Positions 35,264 through 44,563 are shown, numbered from the stretch's first letter. The stretch is 64,000 nucleotides of DNA from Streptomyces sp. NBC_01591 (GCF_035918155.1 NZ_CP109327.1:248001-312000); one strand, 5' to 3'. A program made the numbers and translations. The notes: generated by a model from the letters alone, not told the origin.

Positions 35264-37720
35264 TCATTCGTGTCGTGAGTCGCGGCACCGGTCGCCGGAC
35301 GCGATTTCGTGGTCGTGGCGACTTGTTCTGTGGCTGATCTCGGCTGCGTAGGTGGCCCAGTCGCCCGCGGAGAGACGTTGCCAGGCGACAGCGACATCGG
35401 TGTGGATGCCGAGCGTGCGGGCGAGGATCCCGGCCGGGATCTCGGTGGCGAGCTGGAAGAGCGCGGTGCTGCGGGCCTGATTGGGCCGGATCCCGAGCTG
35501 GTTCAGCCGCTGGGTCAGCTGTGTGGTGCTGATCGGCCGTCCGGGCTGGCCGCCAGGGAAGAGCCATGGAGACGGAGTCAAGGCCCCGATGGTGGCGTGA
35601 CCCTTGCGGTTCGCGGCAACCAGGCGGGCCAGTGCGGCGACGGGCTCGGGCAACCGGACGGGGGCATCGCCAAGGTGGAGACGTACTTCCTGGGCGCTGG
35701 CCTCGACGTCCTCGGTGGTCAACCGGCTGATCGCTGACGGTCCTTGGGCGTAAAGGAGGAGAAGGAGTCCTGCGAGGCGGTCTTCTGGTTTGAGGGTGTC
35801 GTCGTGCAGGAGTCGGCGTGCGACGTTCCATCGATGCTCGTCATCGAGTGGCTGGGTGGGGCCGTGCCAGCGGACGGCGGGGACGTGGACGGTGGTGAGC
35901 TTGTTGGTGCGAGCCCAGCGGATGAAGTGTCCGGCCGTGTGGCGGTAGGTGGCGGAGTCGTCGGTGAGCCACTGGTCGAGGTCGGCCTGCTGGCAGGTCT
36001 CCAAGGCGAGGTCGTGAGCTTTCAGCCAGGTCAGGAAGGCGACGGCCGCGTGGGTTCGTTGACGCGCGGACATGAACTGCTGCGGGGTCAGGGGTCGGCT
36101 GTTGCTGCGTCGACGTAGTCGCCGGACCAGGTGCCATATCGCGTACCGGTGCAGGACTTTGCGCTGTTCGGGGTCTTGCTGTGATGCAAGAAGGCCGGTG
36201 AGGAAGCGTTCGAGGCGGACCATGTACTCGTCCCGCTCGGACAGTGCACCGACGCCGACGAGGACTTGGCGGAGGTGAGCGAGAGGTGGGCTGTCGGGCA
36301 GCTCGTCGAGGGCCTCGTGAGTCAGGGCTCGTCTGCTGGCCGCGAGGTCGGCCAGAACCGGAGACACGGACGGCTTGTTCAGCCACCGCTTGGCGGTGAT
36401 GGGGTGCTCGGCGGTGGCGATGTTGTTCCGCAGGACTTCGAGAGCGGGGTGGAGGGCATCGGATGGAGGGCCCAGGAGCTCGTTGAGGCGCCGGTTGATG
36501 AGACAGCGAGCGCACTGGCCGGGGTGCGGGTAGTCGGGATCGCTGCAGGTGGGACAGGTGTGCCAGACCTCAAGCGCGGTGCAGTCCGTGCAAAGGGGCT
36601 GGTCGAGAGTGCCGGAGACGACCGCCGCGACGCCGCCGCAGGCCGAGCACGGCGCTGAGCGATGCTGGCAGTCCAGGCACCATGGCCGACCCGTGGTGCG
36701 GGAGGTGCCGCAGGGCTTTTCCGCGTCGCAGATGCTGCAAGTCGCGGTGGGCAAAGAGGGGCAGCTCGCGCAGAGCGGACCGTCCGGTGTGCGGGTGTTC
36801 ACGACCTTTCGCCGGCCGCAGTTGATGCAGGTCTCCAGGTTCGCCGGGGCACTGACCAGGCAGTTCGGACACACTGGCCGGCCTTGGTCGTCGCGGGTGG
36901 CGGGCTCTCGGCGGGCTCCGCATCCCGAGCACTCCTCGATGCGGGAGTGGGAGATGCACATGCGGCAGACCCGCTTTCCGTCCAGAGGCTTGTCGATGCG
37001 TACGACTCTGTGGCAGCCGGGGCAGGAGGGCCGGACGATCCCGGCGATGCCGGCCTCGTGCAGCAGGTCGATCAGTTTGAGGACCGCGCGGTGGGGTGCA
37101 AGGTGGCCTTCCCCGGTCAACAGAGCGGGGTTGGATTCCAGGGTCCAGGCGAGTTTCTGCTGGTAGGAGGGACGAGGCGCCGATCGGCGGACCGCGTCGG
37201 CGATCGTCTCTCGTCCGGCCTGCGGGTCCAGCGCGGCGATCAGGGCGCCGATCACTGCGATGGGGTCACGTCCGTCGGTGTCCGGGCACTTGCCGCATCG
37301 TGGCCGCCCGGCCCGGTCGCGTGAAGCGACCCGGCGGGCGTTTCCGCAGGCAGCACATGGCTCGGGCTGCGGCCCGCAGTTCCAGCAGTACCAGTCCTGA
37401 CCGCGGCGCTGGAGAGTTCGCATCTGCCTGCCGCACTCGGCGCAACACGGCGGCGAGACCCTCTGGGCCCCGGCCTCACGCAGGGCGATGAGCAGGTCGC
37501 CGACGGCCCTGGGCGCCGGCGAGCGACCGTCGTTCAGCACGCGAGGATGCTCAGAGAGATGTGCCGCGAGGCGGCGTGACTTCGAGCGGCCGCCCGCGAC
37601 GCTGGCGACCACGGCACGGATCCGGTCAGGCTCCAGCTGATGTTCGACGGCCGCGACCAGGTCCACGATGAGCCCGATCGGGTCGCAGACGGCCCGATCG
37701 GGGAGCCCGGGTGTGGTCAC
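35264..37720 (-). CDS. Large multi-zinc-ribbon protein of element B
   Basis: 818 residues from GTG 37720, overlapping the HTH gene stop (GTGA). CxxC knuckles recur through about residues 90-400 (CAECGRQ, CWNCGPQ, CAACGNA, CPGCHRV, CSGCGAR, CINCGRR, CSICDAE, CSACGGV, CPTCSDP). The C-terminus matches the integrase-like layout of the element A protein (LYAQGPSAISRLTTEDV, LGIRPNQARSTALFQLA, LGIHTDVAVAWQRLSAGDW), again without a plausible HxxR histidine or nucleophilic Tyr. The two copies are clearly homologous but strongly diverged, so these are two lineages rather than a recent duplication. Confidence 0.8.
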   Translation of the reverse strand: MTTPGLPDRAVCDPIGLIVDLVAAVEHQLEPDRIRAVVASVAGGRSKSRRLAAHLSEHPRVLNDGRSPAPRAVGDLLIALREAGAQRVSPPCCAECGRQMRTLQRRGQDWYCWNCGPQPEPCAACGNARRVASRDRAGRPRCGKCPDTDGRDPIAVIGALIAALDPQAGRETIADAVRRSAPRPSYQQKLAWTLESNPALLTGEGHLAPHRAVLKLIDLLHEAGIAGIVRPSCPGCHRVVRIDKPLDGKRVCRMCISHSRIEECSGCGARREPATRDDQGRPVCPNCLVSAPANLETCINCGRRKVVNTRTPDGPLCASCPSLPTATCSICDAEKPCGTSRTTGRPWCLDCQHRSAPCSACGGVAAVVSGTLDQPLCTDCTALEVWHTCPTCSDPDYPHPGQCARCLINRRLNELLGPPSDALHPALEVLRNNIATAEHPITAKRWLNKPSVSPVLADLAASRRALTHEALDELPDSPPLAHLRQVLVGVGALSERDEYMVRLERFLTGLLASQQDPEQRKVLHRYAIWHLVRRLRRRSNSRPLTPQQFMSARQRTHAAVAFLTWLKAHDLALETCQQADLDQWLTDDSATYRHTAGHFIRWARTNKLTTVHVPAVRWHGPTQPLDDEHRWNVARRLLHDDTLKPEDRLAGLLLLLYAQGPSAISRLTTEDVEASAQEVRLHLGDAPVRLPEPVAALARLVAANRKGHATIGALTPSPWLFPGGQPGRPISTTQLTQRLNQLGIRPNQARSTALFQLATEIPAGILARTLGIHTDVAVAWQRLSAGDWATYAAEISHRTSRHDHEIASGDRCRDSRHE

Positions 37721-38058
37721 GGCCGCTCGAGACCGCGGATGCGGGCTCGCTTGGGTCGCAGGTCACCGACACCTGTCTCGGCACCAACGGCCTTCCTTGT
37801 CCGGGTAGTTGGTCCGGAACCTGCTGCGGCGACGGGCTCGATGAGGTCGTCCATGGTGCAGTTAAGGATGTCGAGCAGGGCCATGAGGATCTTCAGGCTG
37901 AGCCGCTCGGGGCGCTCGACGACGAGCCGGTAGACCTGGCTGGACGACAGGGTGATGCCCCGTTTGTCCAGTAGCGGGATGAGGTCGGTGGTGGAGAAGA
38001 GCCCACGGTCGGCCATGACCTTGCGCAGGTGCCAGTGGTAGTCGAGCTTCGCGGCCAT
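37717..38058 (-). CDS. XRE-type helix-turn-helix protein of element B
   Basis: 113 residues. Homologous to the element A protein: KLDYHWHLRKVMADRGLFST, DLIPLLDKRGITLSSSQVYR (HTH) and ILMALLDILNCTMDDLIEP, then a basic tail. ATG 38058 overlaps the recombinase stop (ATGA) and its stop overlaps the large-protein start (GTGA), identical coupling to element A. Confidence 0.82.
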   Translation of the reverse strand: MAAKLDYHWHLRKVMADRGLFSTTDLIPLLDKRGITLSSSQVYRLVVERPERLSLKILMALLDILNCTMDDLIEPVAAAGSGPTTRTRKAVGAETGVGDLRPKRARIRGLERP

Positions 38059-39186
38059 CAGCGGTCCTTGTCTGCGGGGATCGGGGCGAGCGCGGGAGCA
38101 AGTGCCTTGTGGAGCATCGTGTTCATGAAGTCGTCGCTGACGTGGGTGTAGATGGCGGTAGAGCTGTCATTCTCGTGACCGACTTGCTGCTGCAGAAACC
38201 GCCGGTCAACCCCGTCCTCCGTGAGGTGGGTGACGTAAGAATGGCGAGCGGAGTGGACCGTCAGCGCCTTCGGGAGCTTCAGTGCGTCGCGGTAGGCGAC
38301 GAACCGGGCATTGATCTCCGCCGGCTTGACCCGGCCGCCCCTCTCGGTCACCCACAACGCGGGGTGGTCCTCGCAGCCGAACCGCGGCCGTACGTTCTCC
38401 ACGTAGTCGGCGACCGCATCCACCGCCCAGTCCATCACCGACAACACGTTCCGACGACGCGGTGGCTGACCCTTCTTCGCTTTGCCGTAGCGGACGTTGA
38501 GTGTGCCGTACCGGCCGAACTGCGGAGCCTTCGCGTTCCGCCCGAAGTCCACCACATCCAGCTTCGATGTCTCGGTCCGGCGCAGACCCCACCCGTAGAT
38601 GACCTTGAAGAGGGTGGCGTCGCGGTAGGCGGCGAGGGCTCCCTTGCGCTTGGCCCGGACCGCCCGTTCGACCTGGTCGTCGGCGTAGTCGAGGAAGCGC
38701 TGGATCTCCTCGCGGGTGAACGGCCTCGCCTCGGGGCGCCCCTCGTAGTCATTGAGGTGGGCGATGGTGTTCCACCCGGTGGCAGATGGCCACCGGGTGA
38801 GTGCCGAAGGCGTCCTCGCAGGCCACCGACCAGCCGTAACGACCGTCGATCAAGAACTCGCTGAACAGGCGCAGACTGCCCTGATAGCTGCGGATCGTGG
38901 ACGGCGCGAGGTGCTTCTCGCTGGTCAGCCACAGTGACCACTCGTCCACATGGCCAGGAGCCCAGGCCCACGGATATTCGTTGGTGTACTCCAGGAACCG
39001 GCGTACGAGTCGTTCCCGGGCGGTGACCGTGTCCTCGCGGAGCCCACGAGCGGCCTGTTGGGCCCTCCAGCCCCGCACCATCGCCTCGACCATCGCGTCC
39101 TGTGGACGCAGCTGGGCCACCCCGGAGACCAGCTCCAGTTGAGCCGCCCCCGCCAGGTCGGCACGTCGCTGTAGACCCACTTTCAC
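38058..39186 (-). pseudogene. Tyrosine recombinase of element B, one frameshift
   Basis: The N-terminal part (39186 to about 38780) has the core-binding domain (VTARERLVRRFLEYTNEY, LAPSTIRSYQGSLRLFSEFL). After HPVAICHR the frame shifts by one extra base in the CCC run at about 38775-38777 and continues as WNTIAHLNDYEGRPEARPFT. The catalytic domain is otherwise complete: YGWGLRRTETSKLD, HSARHSYVTHLTEDG, GHENDSSTAIY with the Tyr. Either this copy is inactivated or the base is a sequencing error. It is about 40-50 percent similar by eye to the element A recombinase. Confidence 0.82.
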
Positions 39187-39209
39187 CCTCCCCTTCAGAG
39201 GGCAAATCC

Positions 39210-39330
39210 TGCATCAGACGGGATCTGATCGCCAAACTCCCAGCTCAGGACGCCAAGTTGCAGGAGGATGGAGTCCTTGTCAGGCCCCGCCCTGACCTCG
39301 CGACCTGCGGTTTCTCGCCCGTCTGATGCA
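39210..39330. repeat. 13-bp inverted repeat near the right end of element B
   Basis: TGCATCAGACGGG at 39210-39222 and its exact complement CCCGTCTGATGCA at 39318-39330 are separated by 95 bases. The outer arm overlaps the conserved GAATTGCAT terminal motif. The position, between the recombinase start and the element end, suits recombinase-binding arms. Confidence 0.6.
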
Positions 39331-39343
39331 ATTCCTGAGAGTT

Positions 39344-40964
39344 CCGGTAGTACTGCTGGGTGGTCTGCAACGACCGGTGCCCCATGAGCTCGCGCAGCAC
39401 GTCGGGCAGGGTTCCGGCGTCGGCGTGCCGTTGGGCGTAGGAGTGGCGGTAGGAGTAGGGCACGACTTCCAGCTTGTGGAACTCGGTGCCGTCGGCCAGC
39501 AGCAGTGGGGGCATGGCGTTAATCCAGCGGCGGTGGACGTTGCCGATGTGCTGCATCCGGAACGGCTTGGTGCCTTCGGAGTTCTGCCGGGGCTGGGGGA
39601 AGAGGACCAGCTCGGACAGCTTGGTGTCTGGGAACCGGGCGCGGATGGCCTTCTTTTGCCGGACGATGATCTCTGCGGTGGAGTCCGGGATCGGCAGGCG
39701 CAGGCCGATGCGGTTGTTCTTGAAGTCGGTGTAGACGAGCACGGACTTGCCATGCTCGTCGGTCTCCATGCAGTCCCAGGGCAGGCATCCGATCTCGTCG
39801 GGGCGTCGCCCGGTATCGACGAGGATCTCAATGGCGGCGCGCGCGTCGTCGCTGCCGTCCCGGATCTGGTCGAGGGTGGGCAGCCGCTCGCAGAGCTGGC
39901 TGAGGATCTCCTTCGGCAGGGCTCTTCCGGGTCCTTCCTCGATGACGACAGGCGGCATGTCGTGCCTGCGCAGCGCGAAGTCGTCGGGCAGGTCGGCGAG
40001 GATTTCGCCGGGCCGGGTCAGGCCCAGGTCGCGGATTTCGCGCAGGAACCGGCTGGTGAAGCGGCAGACCGTCGTGCGGCGGAAAGCGCTGATCTCGCCG
40101 GTGTGCGCGAGGTGAGCCACGTACTGCGTGAACGTCTCGATGTCGCTTCGGCCGAGCGCGGCCATGTCCGCTCCGTCGTCCTGACGGGAGCGGACGAGGC
40201 TTTGGGAGAGGTAGCGCAGGCAGAGGATCATGTCGGAGAGGCCGTTGGGGATGTTCTTGCCGTAGCGGCGGGGGATCTCATCAAGCACCCACGTCTTGCA
40301 GGCTCGCCGCATCCACTCCTGGTGCAACGGCGTGAAGTCCATCCGACGCCACTGGCCCAGTCCGAAGGCGCCCATGTTCCAGACGTCCTTGATCTGCTCC
40401 AGTTCCGGAGTGGAGACGGCGGCTGCGAGCATGTGGCGCATGCGGTTGGTCATGCCGGCCAGGTGGGTGTTGCGGGGCACCTGGACGTCGTCGAACTGCT
40501 CGACGCGTTGCTCACGCAGGTGCCGGACGAGGCCTCGCAGCAGGACGGGCGGGCTTTTGACCTCGGCGTCCGTGCGGGCCTGAAGGACGTAGAGGATCTC
40601 GGCAGTCACCAGGGCCGGCAGACCCCGCAGGCTCAGCGCGGTGGACTCTGCCGTGCCGGGCTCGATGCGGCACCAGGTCTCGAATTCAGCGTCGGGGACT
40701 TGTGCCTCCTGCCACCTGACCCAGTGCGGGGGGCAGAACGGGTTCGAGCTGTTCGCCTGGTGCCGGTGGCAGGCGTCGACCGAGCACAGGCCGAAGCCCG
40801 GCAGCGGGCGAACGCGGGGGTCGGCGAAGAACTCCTCCAGCGTCGTCGCCCGAAACCGCTGCCTGGGCGGCCCAGGAGCGGACCGCGTGCCGCATGAGGT
40901 CGAGCGCGGCCGCCGGTGCGGGCCTGATGTCGGGAGCCAGAGCGATGTGCTGCAGCGCGCCCGG
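39344..40964 (-). pseudogene. Tn554-like large tyrosine recombinase (tnpB), central part
   Basis: It holds the middle of tnpB, including the catalytic domain: LVDTGRRPDEIGCLPWDCM (Arg I), VPYSYRHSYAQRHADAG (Arg/His box) and LMGHRSLQTTQQYYR (Tyr). Upstream comes TTLEEFFADPRVRPLPGFGL with a CSVDACHRH zinc-like cluster. A one-base slip occurs near 40860-40880 between HAVRSWAAQ and RFRATTLEEF. It is bounded on the left by element B and on the right by a truncated IS3, with the N-terminus at 42084-42427. Confidence 0.85.
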
Positions 40965-41733
40965 CGCGGGCGGTCGCGCGGTCGGGCCAGAAGTGGGTGC
41001 CGATCTCCTCTTTGAGCACAGCCCAGAAGCTCTCCGCGGCGGCGTTGTCGAAGCAGCTCCCGGTCCGGCCCATGCTTTGCCTGTGCTCCAACAGGCCGAT
41101 TCTGTCGCGCAGTTGGCGGGAGGTGTATTCCGATCCGCGGTCGCTGTGGATCACGCAGCCGGGTTCCAGGCGGCCCAGCGCGGCGGCCATGTCGAGCGCG
41201 TCGACGACGAGTTCGGTGCGGTGGTGGTTGGCCATCGAGTAGCCGATGACCTCGCGCGTGGCCAGGTCCAGCCACGCGGCGAGGTAGAGCCAGCCCTCGG
41301 CGGTGGGGATGTAGGTGATGTCCCCGACGATCTTCGTGCCGGGGCGGGTGGCGGTGAAGTCCCGGCCAATCAGGTCCGGCGACGGGGCGGCTTTGGTGTC
41401 GGCCCTGGTCAGGCTGCGGCGTCCGGTGCGCCGGCTGTTCCCGGCGATGCCGTGCTCCCGCATGACCCGTTCCACCCGCTTGCGGTTGACCGGCCGGCCC
41501 CGCCGACGCAGTTCGGCGGTGACGCGCGGGACGCCGTAGTTCCGCCGGGACGCGAGGTGGATCACCGTGATCTCGTGCGCCAGGGCCTCATCGGCCCGCC
41601 GCCGCGCTGCGCGGGCTTCCCGTCCGGCCACCCACGCGTAGTACGTGGAACGGGCGGTCTTCGTCACCTTGCACAGCAGCGTGACCGGGTAGTTCGCCTT
41701 CTCCGCGTGGATGAACCGGCATATCTCGCTCAC
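40965..41733 (-). pseudogene. IS3 family transposase OrfB, C-terminally truncated
   Basis: HTH_21 region (SEICRFIHAEKANYPVTLLC, RRNYGVPRVTAELRRRG) then the DDE integrase core: VGDITYIPTAEGWLYLAAW (Asp), VIHSDRGSEYTSRQLR (Asp) and SCFDNAAAESFWAVLKEEI (Glu). The end of the protein after RATARA is deleted. Confidence 0.88.
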
Positions 41734-42035
41734 CGGTCGCTCTCCTTCGCGAAGAAGGCCGTCGCTTTTTTCAGGATCTCGATTGTTTTCGCCTGCTCGC
41801 CGGTCAGCTTCCGCAGCCTCTTCAGTTCCTCGTCCCGGTCGTCGGCTCGCCCGGCGGCGGGACCGGATCCGGTGTCCTGAGCGGCACGGGCCTTCTTCAC
41901 CCAGCCCCGCAGGGACTCCGAGCTGACCCCGAGCTCCCGGGCGACCTCGGTCACCGTCCGGCCCGACGACCGCACGAGCTCGATCGCGTCCCGCTTGTAC
42001 TCGTCCGAGTACCGCTTCGTGTACTTGCTTCCCAC
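41730..42035 (-). CDS. IS3 family transposase OrfA
   Basis: 101 residues with the IS3 OrfA HTH: GSKYTKRYSDEYKRDAIELV, RTVTEVARELGVSSESLRGW, followed by a leucine-zipper-like C-terminus (DEELKRLRKLTGEQAKTIEI and LKKATAFFAKESDR). Its stop overlaps the OrfB GTG. Frame intact. Confidence 0.9.
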   Translation of the reverse strand: MGSKYTKRYSDEYKRDAIELVRSSGRTVTEVARELGVSSESLRGWVKKARAAQDTGSGPAAGRADDRDEELKRLRKLTGEQAKTIEILKKATAFFAKESDR

Positions 42036-42083
42036 CTGGCACTGCTTCCTCTGGGCTCTCACGGCCCAGTCTCCAGGTGTCCA

Positions 42084-42427
42084 CGATCAAGGGGAAGCTT
42101 CACCGCGCATCCGCCCGAGATGTTGCTGATCTGTTTTGGCTCGCTGGCCAGGAAGTCCTCTGGCGTTTTGCCGCTCCGCTTCCAGACGCTGCGGCAGGCC
42201 GAGCACAGCCCCAGTTCTGTCTTCCGGGCTGCTGCCCAGCAGCCGGAACGGGCGCAGATGTGCATGCCGAGGAAAGGGTGGTCCGGCGAGGGCCGAAGGA
42301 TTCGGGATTTCTCGTCCCAGTGCAGAACGTCCAGCGTCTCCGGCCGGATCAGGGCGCGTAGCCGTTTCGCGCGGGCAGGCAGCAGATCCGATGCGGGCGC
42401 GGGCACCAGTCGCAGGGCCGTGGTCAT
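42084..42427 (-). pseudogene. Tn554-like large tyrosine recombinase (tnpB), N-terminal part
   Basis: It starts at ATG 42427, overlapping the tnpA stop (ATGA), and reads TTALRLVPAPASDLLPARAK, HICARSGCWAAARKTELGLC and SACRSVWKRSGKTPEDFL with paired Cys. The frame is broken at KLPLDR by the left end of the IS3 element. Confidence 0.8.
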
Positions 42428-43338
42428 CCGTTCCTCCTGGGAGCGAGAGCGGCGACCCGTTCGACGGCGGACCGTAGCCGCTGCGGATCGGGATGCAGGT
42501 AGACCTGCGAGCTGGCCGCGCTGGCGTGCCCGAGGAGGTCGGCGATCTCGTCCAGGACGGCGCCGGCGTCGGCCGCGTTACTGGCGAATCCGTGCCGCAA
42601 AGCGTGGGGATGAACGCCGTCGGCCAGGCCGGCCCGACGGGAGAGCCGATCGAAGAGGTCGTTCAGGGCGCCCGGCGGCATGGGCGCCCCCAGTGGGGGC
42701 CGAAACAGGTTCACCAGCACGAAGTCGCTGTCGCGGGCTTCGCGGCAGGTGTCTCGTTCGACGACGTACTGGTCGTAAGCCTGAACCAGCAGAAAGTCGA
42801 CCGGGACGGCGCGCGAACGCTTTGACTTCGCCCAGGCGCCGTTGTCGTTGTCCCGTCGCACCACGTGCAGGTGAGAGCCGGGAATCCGGCAGCCCAGCAC
42901 GCTGGCGTCCAGGATGAAATGGATGTCCTCGCGCCGCATGCCCAGGGCCTCGCTGCGGCGCAGCCCGGCCCTGGCGAGCAGGAGGACGATGAACCGGTCC
43001 CGGGCCGAGCGGCAGGCCCGCAGCAGGGCAAGGACTTCCTCGTCGCTTGCGCGGCCGACCGGCTCTTGCGGTTCGGCTGCCCGGTGCCGAGCCTTGGCGT
43101 AGTAGCGAAGGTGGCTTCCCTCGCCGCGGGCCTGCATCGGCAAGTCCCGGTCGTCAGCGACCTCGTAGAGCTGGGACAGCACGAACGTCGGCACCGTGCC
43201 GAGCGTCGTGCCGTGGGTGAGGAACTCGCGGACGCCGGCCAGCACGGTGTTGATCCGGCGAGGCCCGCGAACGGGTTCACTGCCCGGCCCGGCCGCCACC
43301 GGACTGCCGTCACCGGTCGAGTGCCGCAGCCAGAACAT
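42424..43338 (-). CDS. Tn554-like tyrosine recombinase (tnpA)
   Basis: At least 304 residues. The catalytic domain contains LLARAGLRRSEALGMRREDI (Arg I), GVHPHALRHGFASNAADAG (HxxR) and DLLGHASAASSQVYLHPD (His and Tyr). The frame is open upstream of the ATG at 43338 (RWKAACRAGALTWCRCTGRD), so the true start may lie up to about 43500. It overlaps tnpB by ATGA and begins the tnpA-tnpB-DUF6262 operon that identifies a Tn554-like transposon. Confidence 0.85.
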   Translation of the reverse strand: MFWLRHSTGDGSPVAAGPGSEPVRGPRRINTVLAGVREFLTHGTTLGTVPTFVLSQLYEVADDRDLPMQARGEGSHLRYYAKARHRAAEPQEPVGRASDEEVLALLRACRSARDRFIVLLLARAGLRRSEALGMRREDIHFILDASVLGCRIPGSHLHVVRRDNDNGAWAKSKRSRAVPVDFLLVQAYDQYVVERDTCREARDSDFVLVNLFRPPLGAPMPPGALNDLFDRLSRRAGLADGVHPHALRHGFASNAADAGAVLDEIADLLGHASAASSQVYLHPDPQRLRSAVERVAALAPRRNG

Positions 43339-43543
43339 AAAGCTGCCCAGACGGCCCGCCGCCGTCGTCCAATCCCGGCCGGTGCAGCGGCACCACGTCA
43401 GGGCACCTGCGCGGCATGCCGCCTTCCACCGTTGCCGATGTCCTCGGTGTTCCGATTGCCTCCGTCCGATCCGATGAGCGGCACGCCAGGCATGTGGTGG
43501 AAGCCGTTCTCGGTACTGAAAGCGACCCTGAAGGGAATGTACT

Positions 43544-44411
43544 GTGACCGCTATCGACGAGCTCTTCTCGCGGGCCCGGCTGATCGACCATCCGAGCAGG
43601 CCGGAAGATCCGTACGACAGGATCTCCGGCGCGGGCGGGCTCGTGGCCGGTGAGTCCGGCGCCAGCTCCGCAGACCTGCTGAGTGAGGCGGCGAATCAGG
43701 ATCTGCTGGCCTTGTGCGAGGCGCTGGTGTCACGCACCCCCACCTCCGCGCTGAGCGGGTTCGTGACCGAGCAACTGCCCGATCCGGACGGAGCCCGGGT
43801 GCTGGGCTGCATCCTTCAGCTCGCCGAGTCGGAGGACGGGGCCCGGTCGTGGGTGGCAGTACGCCTCCGGAGCCGGAGACAAGGCCGCGTCCTACTGCCT
43901 GTATCTGCACCACCTGTCCCTCGGCGAGAACGACGCCGCAGCCTGGTGGTACGAGCAGACACAGACGGACAGTTGCCCGGCCCCATCCACGCCGGCGAAG
44001 GGATCCGCCCCTGGCCAGAAGGAATCGCAGGGATCCTGGACCGTACCGGAGACGGTATGGAGCGTCGACACCAGCACGCCTACCGTGCTGCGGGTGTTCC
44101 GCCAGCTCCTCCACCGCAGTGGCCGCCGCCGCTCCGAGGTAGTCGACGCCCTGATGCAGTACCTCCCCACAGCCGTCGCGGTCGGCTACGTCCACGATGA
44201 GCCGGACGTCGATCTGCCTCTGCCCGGGCCCGACTTCGCTGAGCAGGTCGGAATTCTGGTCGCGGCCGCGTCCTCGACCAGCTTCGGGGACAAACCCCGC
44301 CGTCGTGAAGGAGGCGGGACCCACATCAGGCGCAGAAGCACCAACGACGACTCCGGCGAACTTCAACGGACAGACGAAGGAGCAGAAAGCGCCGTACGAG
44401 GCGGCAGATGA
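43544..44411 (+). pseudogene. Conserved hypothetical protein, one frameshift
   Basis: GTG 43544 (ribosome site AAGGGA) starts TAIDELFSRARLIDHPSRPE and continues DLLSEAANQDLLALCEALVS and a CILQLAESEDGARSW stretch. An extra G in the GGG of about 43850-43853 shifts the frame; the continuation WQYASGAGDKAASYCLYLHH and LSLGENDAAAWWYEQTQ then runs to a stop at 44411. Overall about 288 residues of helical, TPR-like character. This helical protein is found in streptomycetes, but I cannot name a function. Its stop overlaps the next start (ATGA). Confidence 0.65.
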
Positions 44412-44563
44412 CGACCCAGCAGGAGCCCGGTTCAGCGCGCAAGGCGAGCCGATTCCCTGGACGGCGCGCCCGCCCGAGCGCAGACATCCGGCTGAGTGAG
44501 CGGATGCACTCCTGGAACCAGCTCGTCTGCGTCAGAACAGGGCGGGGCCTGCCATCACCGTGA
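44408..44563 (+). CDS. Small basic hypothetical protein
   Basis: 51 residues, starting with an ATGA overlap on the preceding gene: TTQQEPGSARKASRFPGRRA then SADIRLSERMHSWNQLVC. The overlap and the aliphatic/aromatic C-terminal helix argue that it is a real partner of the upstream gene. Function unknown. Confidence 0.5.
   Translation: MTTQQEPGSARKASRFPGRRARPSADIRLSERMHSWNQLVCVRTGRGLPSP

Larger units (their letters stand above)
34754..39343 (-). mobile_element. Element B: second copy of the three-gene recombinase element
   Basis: The 4590-base segment splits a Tn554-like tnpB gene between the catalytic Tyr region and the VTEKRTRAAV segment. It has the same gene order and overlaps as element A: recombinase, XRE HTH, large zinc-ribbon protein, then one cargo gene. 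In minus-strand sense the right end is AACTCTCAGGAATTGCAT and the left end AATACCCGACGTCACCATTA, each related to the matching end of element A. The recombinase gene carries one frameshift, so this copy may be immobile on its own. Confidence 0.85.
40965..42083 (-). mobile_element. IS3 family element, 3' end deleted
   Basis: The left inverted repeat (minus-strand sense TGGACACCTGGAGACTGGGC) begins at 42083. OrfA and OrfB follow with a GTGA overlap. OrfB ends abruptly after FWPDRATARA at about 40965, where tnpB sequence (LQHIALAPDIRPAPAAALD) resumes. The right end and last 50 or so residues of OrfB are missing. Confidence 0.85.

Noticed and set aside
39326..40897. 523-codon plus-strand ORF across tnpB
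   Set aside because: Antisense shadow; the minus strand carries the tyrosine recombinase catalytic boxes.
40633..42090. A single 485-codon IS3 OrfB reading through to 40633
   Set aside because: Family similarity ends at RATARA near 40965; the rest of the frame is out-of-frame tnpB sequence.
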